The notes beneath the pieces were generated by a model. It had not been told where the DNA came from. It did not search any database and saw nothing but the letters and a program-made list of their open reading frames with translations. Positions 5,895 to 7,219 of a DNA stretch of 7,219 nucleotides are shown here, piece by piece. The translations under genes and the position numbers were made by a program. Source of the DNA: Patescibacteria group bacterium. Lineage in GTDB: Bacteria > Patescibacteriota > WWE3 > UBA101185 > UBA10185. The stretch is from the NCBI GenBank assembly GCA_018818485.1, contig JAHIRX010000077.1:1-7219 (forward strand), given 5' to 3'. Position 1 is the first letter of the stretch; each line of letters opens with the position of its first letter.

Positions 5895-5898
5895 ATAT

Positions 5899-6093
5899 AT
5901 GACAAAGATTAAAGTTAGACACGGGGAAAGTTTAGATCAAGCATTAAGACGATTTAACAAAGAGGTACAGAGATCAGGTGTACTTGAAGAAGCAAAAGAT
6001 AGAAAGTACTATCAAAAGCCAAGTGAACTAAAAAGACAAAAGAATAAGGAGTTAAAGAGAAAGTTTAAGTACGAAAGGAAGCATAAATATTGA
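5899..6093 (+). CDS. rpsU: Small ribosomal subunit protein bS21
   Basis: 64 aa, within the usual 58-71. bS21 sits near the anti-SD end of 16S rRNA on the 30S platform and helps initiation. The N-terminal VRHGESLDQALRRFNKEVQ (about residues 6-24) is the family signature. The rest is basic, with YYQKPSELKRQKNKELKRKF. The ATG fits the family N-terminus, but no SD lies near it (the preceding bases are GTAAATAT), in contrast to the strong SD about 75 bases upstream in the leader. The stop is TGA, the only one among the completed genes, and it overlaps the TTG start of the next gene. Linkage of rpsU to yqeY is common in bacteria. Confidence 0.97.
   Translation: MTKIKVRHGESLDQALRRFNKEVQRSGVLEEAKDRKYYQKPSELKRQKNKELKRKFKYERKHKY
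6073..6092 (+). promoter_or_regulatory. SD and TTG start of yqeY overlapping the rpsU stop
   Basis: GAAAGGAA (6073-6080) lies about 10 bases before a TTG (6090-6092) that overlaps the rpsU stop in the string TTGA. No in-frame ATG lies nearby (the ATG at 6100 is in another frame), so TTG is the best start and suggests translational coupling. Confidence 0.7.
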
Positions 6094-6416
6094 TTCTAGA
6101 TGATCTTAGAGCTAAATTAATTGACTACCAAAAAGCCAAGGATACATATAGTGTTGGTGTGTTAAGGTTTTTGTTAGCAGAAATTCATAACAAAGAAATT
6201 GAGTTAAGAGGAACGACAGAAGAAATGACTGATGAGCATATTTTTAAAGTTGTTAGAAAGCAGATAAAAAACAGAATGGACAACATTGAGCTTTATGGAA
6301 AAGCTGGTAAGGCAGATAAAGTAGAGGAAGAGAAAAAAGAAATGGAGTTTTACAAGGAAATTGCAAAACTTTTTCCCTTTGAACTTAACTTGGAAGGAAG
6401 ACCTCCCCAGAAATAG
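6090..6416 (+). CDS. yqeY: YqeY-like protein (GatB/YqeY family), C-terminally short
   Basis: 108 aa. The N-terminal part matches the YqeY helical domain, with DDLRAKLIDYQKAKDTYSVG followed by VLRFLLAEIHNKEIELRG (about residues 4-41) and a Lys/Glu helix with EEEKKEMEFYKEIAKLFP near 85-102. Typical YqeY is about 147-150 aa, with a second helical part resembling the tail of GatB (tRNA amidotransferase subunit B). Here the protein stops where the usual YLPxQLS segment would begin, ending in a Pro-rich EGRPPQK. The next gene starts 12 bases later, so there is no remnant of the missing half. Function in the family is unclear; an effect on tRNA-dependent amidation is suspected from homology alone. 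Whether it is functional cannot be judged from the sequence. Confidence 0.85.
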   Translation: MILDDLRAKLIDYQKAKDTYSVGVLRFLLAEIHNKEIELRGTTEEMTDEHIFKVVRKQIKNRMDNIELYGKAGKADKVEEEKKEMEFYKEIAKLFPFELNLEGRPPQK

Positions 6417-6422
6417 TATAAT
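6417..6422 (+). promoter_or_regulatory. Possible -10 box giving leaderless ybeY mRNA
   Basis: A perfect TATAAT begins right after the yqeY stop and ends 6 bases before the ybeY ATG, so transcription would begin at or next to the ATG. No good -35 is visible at 16-18 bases (TTGGAA at 6390 is 21 bases away), there is no TGn extension, and ybeY has no SD. The site may be an internal promoter or chance. Confidence 0.35.
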
Positions 6423-6428
6423 TTTCCT

Positions 6429-6725
6429 ATGAAATCTCTTAATAACGAAAACATTCACATTTCTATATCTATTGTTGGTGATTCAGAAATGCAAGAACTG
6501 AATAAAGAGTATTTGGATAGAGATTATCCAACAGATGTTCTCTCGTTTAATATCGATGAGGAACAAGAAGATGGTACTTACTACCTTGGTGATGTAGTTG
6601 TGAATAAAGATCAAGCTAGAAAACAGGCTAGTGAGTACGAAAACACTTTTGAAGAAGAAATTGGTGAGTTAATTGAGCACGGAGTACTTCATTTACTTGG
6701 AGTTCACCATGAAGGGGACAAGTAA
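6429..6725 (+). CDS. ybeY: YbeY endoribonuclease / rRNA maturation factor, short form
   Basis: 98 aa against 155 in E. coli. YbeY is a metal-dependent single-strand endoribonuclease acting in 16S rRNA 3' maturation and ribosome quality control. LNKEYLDRDYPTDVLSF (residues 24-40) and LGDVVV match the family core. EHGVLHLLGVHH (83-94) supplies the three metal-binding His residues (84, 88, 94). The N-terminal roughly 30-40 residues of longer homologues are missing, and the protein ends soon after the motif. In ungapped alignment E. coli Arg59 (in YRGKD) falls on Leu29 here, with Arg31 two residues on. It lies 12 bases after yqeY, and its TAA is followed immediately by the pth ATG. Confidence 0.92.
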   Translation: MKSLNNENIHISISIVGDSEMQELNKEYLDRDYPTDVLSFNIDEEQEDGTYYLGDVVVNKDQARKQASEYENTFEEEIGELIEHGVLHLLGVHHEGDK

Positions 6726-7219
6726 ATGAAATTAATTGTTGGACTTGGAAATCCAGGAGAAAAATATTCAAAACAAAGACATAATGTTGGATTTATGATT
6801 TTAGATCAATTTGCAAAGGAAGAAAATCTTTCTTGGGAAGATAACTCTAAACTTAAGTCTAAAATGGTAAAACTCAAAGACACTGTTCTAATGAAGCCAC
6901 AAACTTTTATGAATAACTCGGGCGATGCAGTATATCTTGTTTCTCATTTCTACAAAATATCTCCAGAAGATATAACTGTGATTCATGATGATGTGGATTT
7001 ACCATTTGGTGAGATTAAAAATCAGTTTAATGTAGGTCCTGCAGGACACCATGGAGTAGAGGATATTATCTTGAAACTTGGAACAAAGGAATTCAACAGG
7101 ATAAGAGTAGGCATAGGTAGACCAGAGAATATTAATATTCCCGTTGATGAATATGTGCTAATGAATTTTAGTGATAATGAGCTTTTGAGAATTTTGGAGT
7201 TGGGTAGGGGAATAATTAG
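6726..7219 (+). CDS. pth: Peptidyl-tRNA hydrolase, 3' end outside the window
   Basis: 164 complete codons are visible with no stop; bacterial Pth is about 185-195 aa, so only a short C-terminus is missing. It hydrolyses the ester of peptidyl-tRNA dropped from stalled ribosomes. Visible family residues are LIVGLGNPGEKY (Asn9, Tyr14), RHNVGF with the catalytic His19 (E. coli His20), TFMNNSG with Asn63 (E. coli Asn68), HDDVDLPFG with Asp88 (E. coli Asp93), and RIRVGIGRP. The conserved GHNG motif reads GHHG here, so His109 stands at E. coli Asn114. The ATG directly follows the ybeY stop, and AAGGGGA (6712-6718) 7 bases upstream may act as SD. It is the last gene seen in the rpsU operon. Confidence 0.96.
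   Translation, partial: MKLIVGLGNPGEKYSKQRHNVGFMILDQFAKEENLSWEDNSKLKSKMVKLKDTVLMKPQTFMNNSGDAVYLVSHFYKISPEDITVIHDDVDLPFGEIKNQFNVGPAGHHGVEDIILKLGTKEFNRIRVGIGRPENINIPVDEYVLMNFSDNELLRILELGRGII

Noticed and set aside
6204..6458. Minus-strand frame of 84 codons across yqeY/ybeY
   Set aside because: Its Phe/Leu-rich composition is antisense to Lys/Glu codons; it overlaps two supported genes and has no initiation signal.
1..7219. CRISPR array, insertion sequence, defence system or prophage
   Set aside because: There are no spaced direct repeats, transposase, integrase or phage structural genes; all recognised genes are housekeeping or salvage.

Overview
The window is plus-strand throughout, AT-rich and compact, and holds ten genes in three groups: the 3' end of a DNA topoisomerase I gene, a stand-alone thymidine kinase gene, and two clusters of translation genes. 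Several proteins are unusually short for their families (EF-Ts 150 aa, YqeY-like 108 aa, YbeY 98 aa), most starts lack a Shine-Dalgarno (SD) sequence, and neighbouring genes abut or overlap. This suggests a reduced-genome bacterium, most likely Candidate Phyla Radiation (Patescibacteria). That placement is an inference, since no marker here fixes a lineage. TGA appears to be used as a stop (rpsU), which argues weakly against the UGA=Gly code of Gracilibacteria and Absconditabacteria.

Layout. 1-1149: topA, 5' end missing, with three C-terminal zinc fingers, followed by a clear intrinsic terminator (1181-1210). 1254-1979: tdk, the one gene with a textbook SD, somewhat GC-richer than its neighbours and enclosed by a second strong terminator (1996-2030). 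1980-2455: 476 bases without a convincing protein gene but rich in inverted repeats. These form three candidate RNA structures (2048-2129, 2147-2210, 2323-2388), and their G-U pairs favour plus-strand transcripts. 2456-5535: rpsB-tsf-frr-rseP, an abbreviated form of the classical cluster (no pyrH, dxr, cdsA or uppS), ended by a probable terminator (5574-5620). 5536-5898: a second non-coding stretch with a consensus extended -10 promoter (5662-5670) and a roughly 220-nt structured leader ahead of rpsU. 5899-7219: rpsU-yqeY-ybeY-pth, with pth running off the window.

Function. rpsB, tsf, frr, rpsU, ybeY and pth cover ribosome structure, elongation, recycling, RNA maturation and peptidyl-tRNA rescue. 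RseP is the membrane protease that usually travels with frr. Thymidine kinase indicates salvage of deoxythymidine, as expected of an organism with limited nucleotide synthesis.

The most interesting material is non-coding. The rpsU leader carries an isolated strong SD followed by two tiny coupled reading frames, and rpsU itself has no SD. The tdk-rpsB gap may hold an undescribed structured RNA and/or a ribosomal-protein leader.
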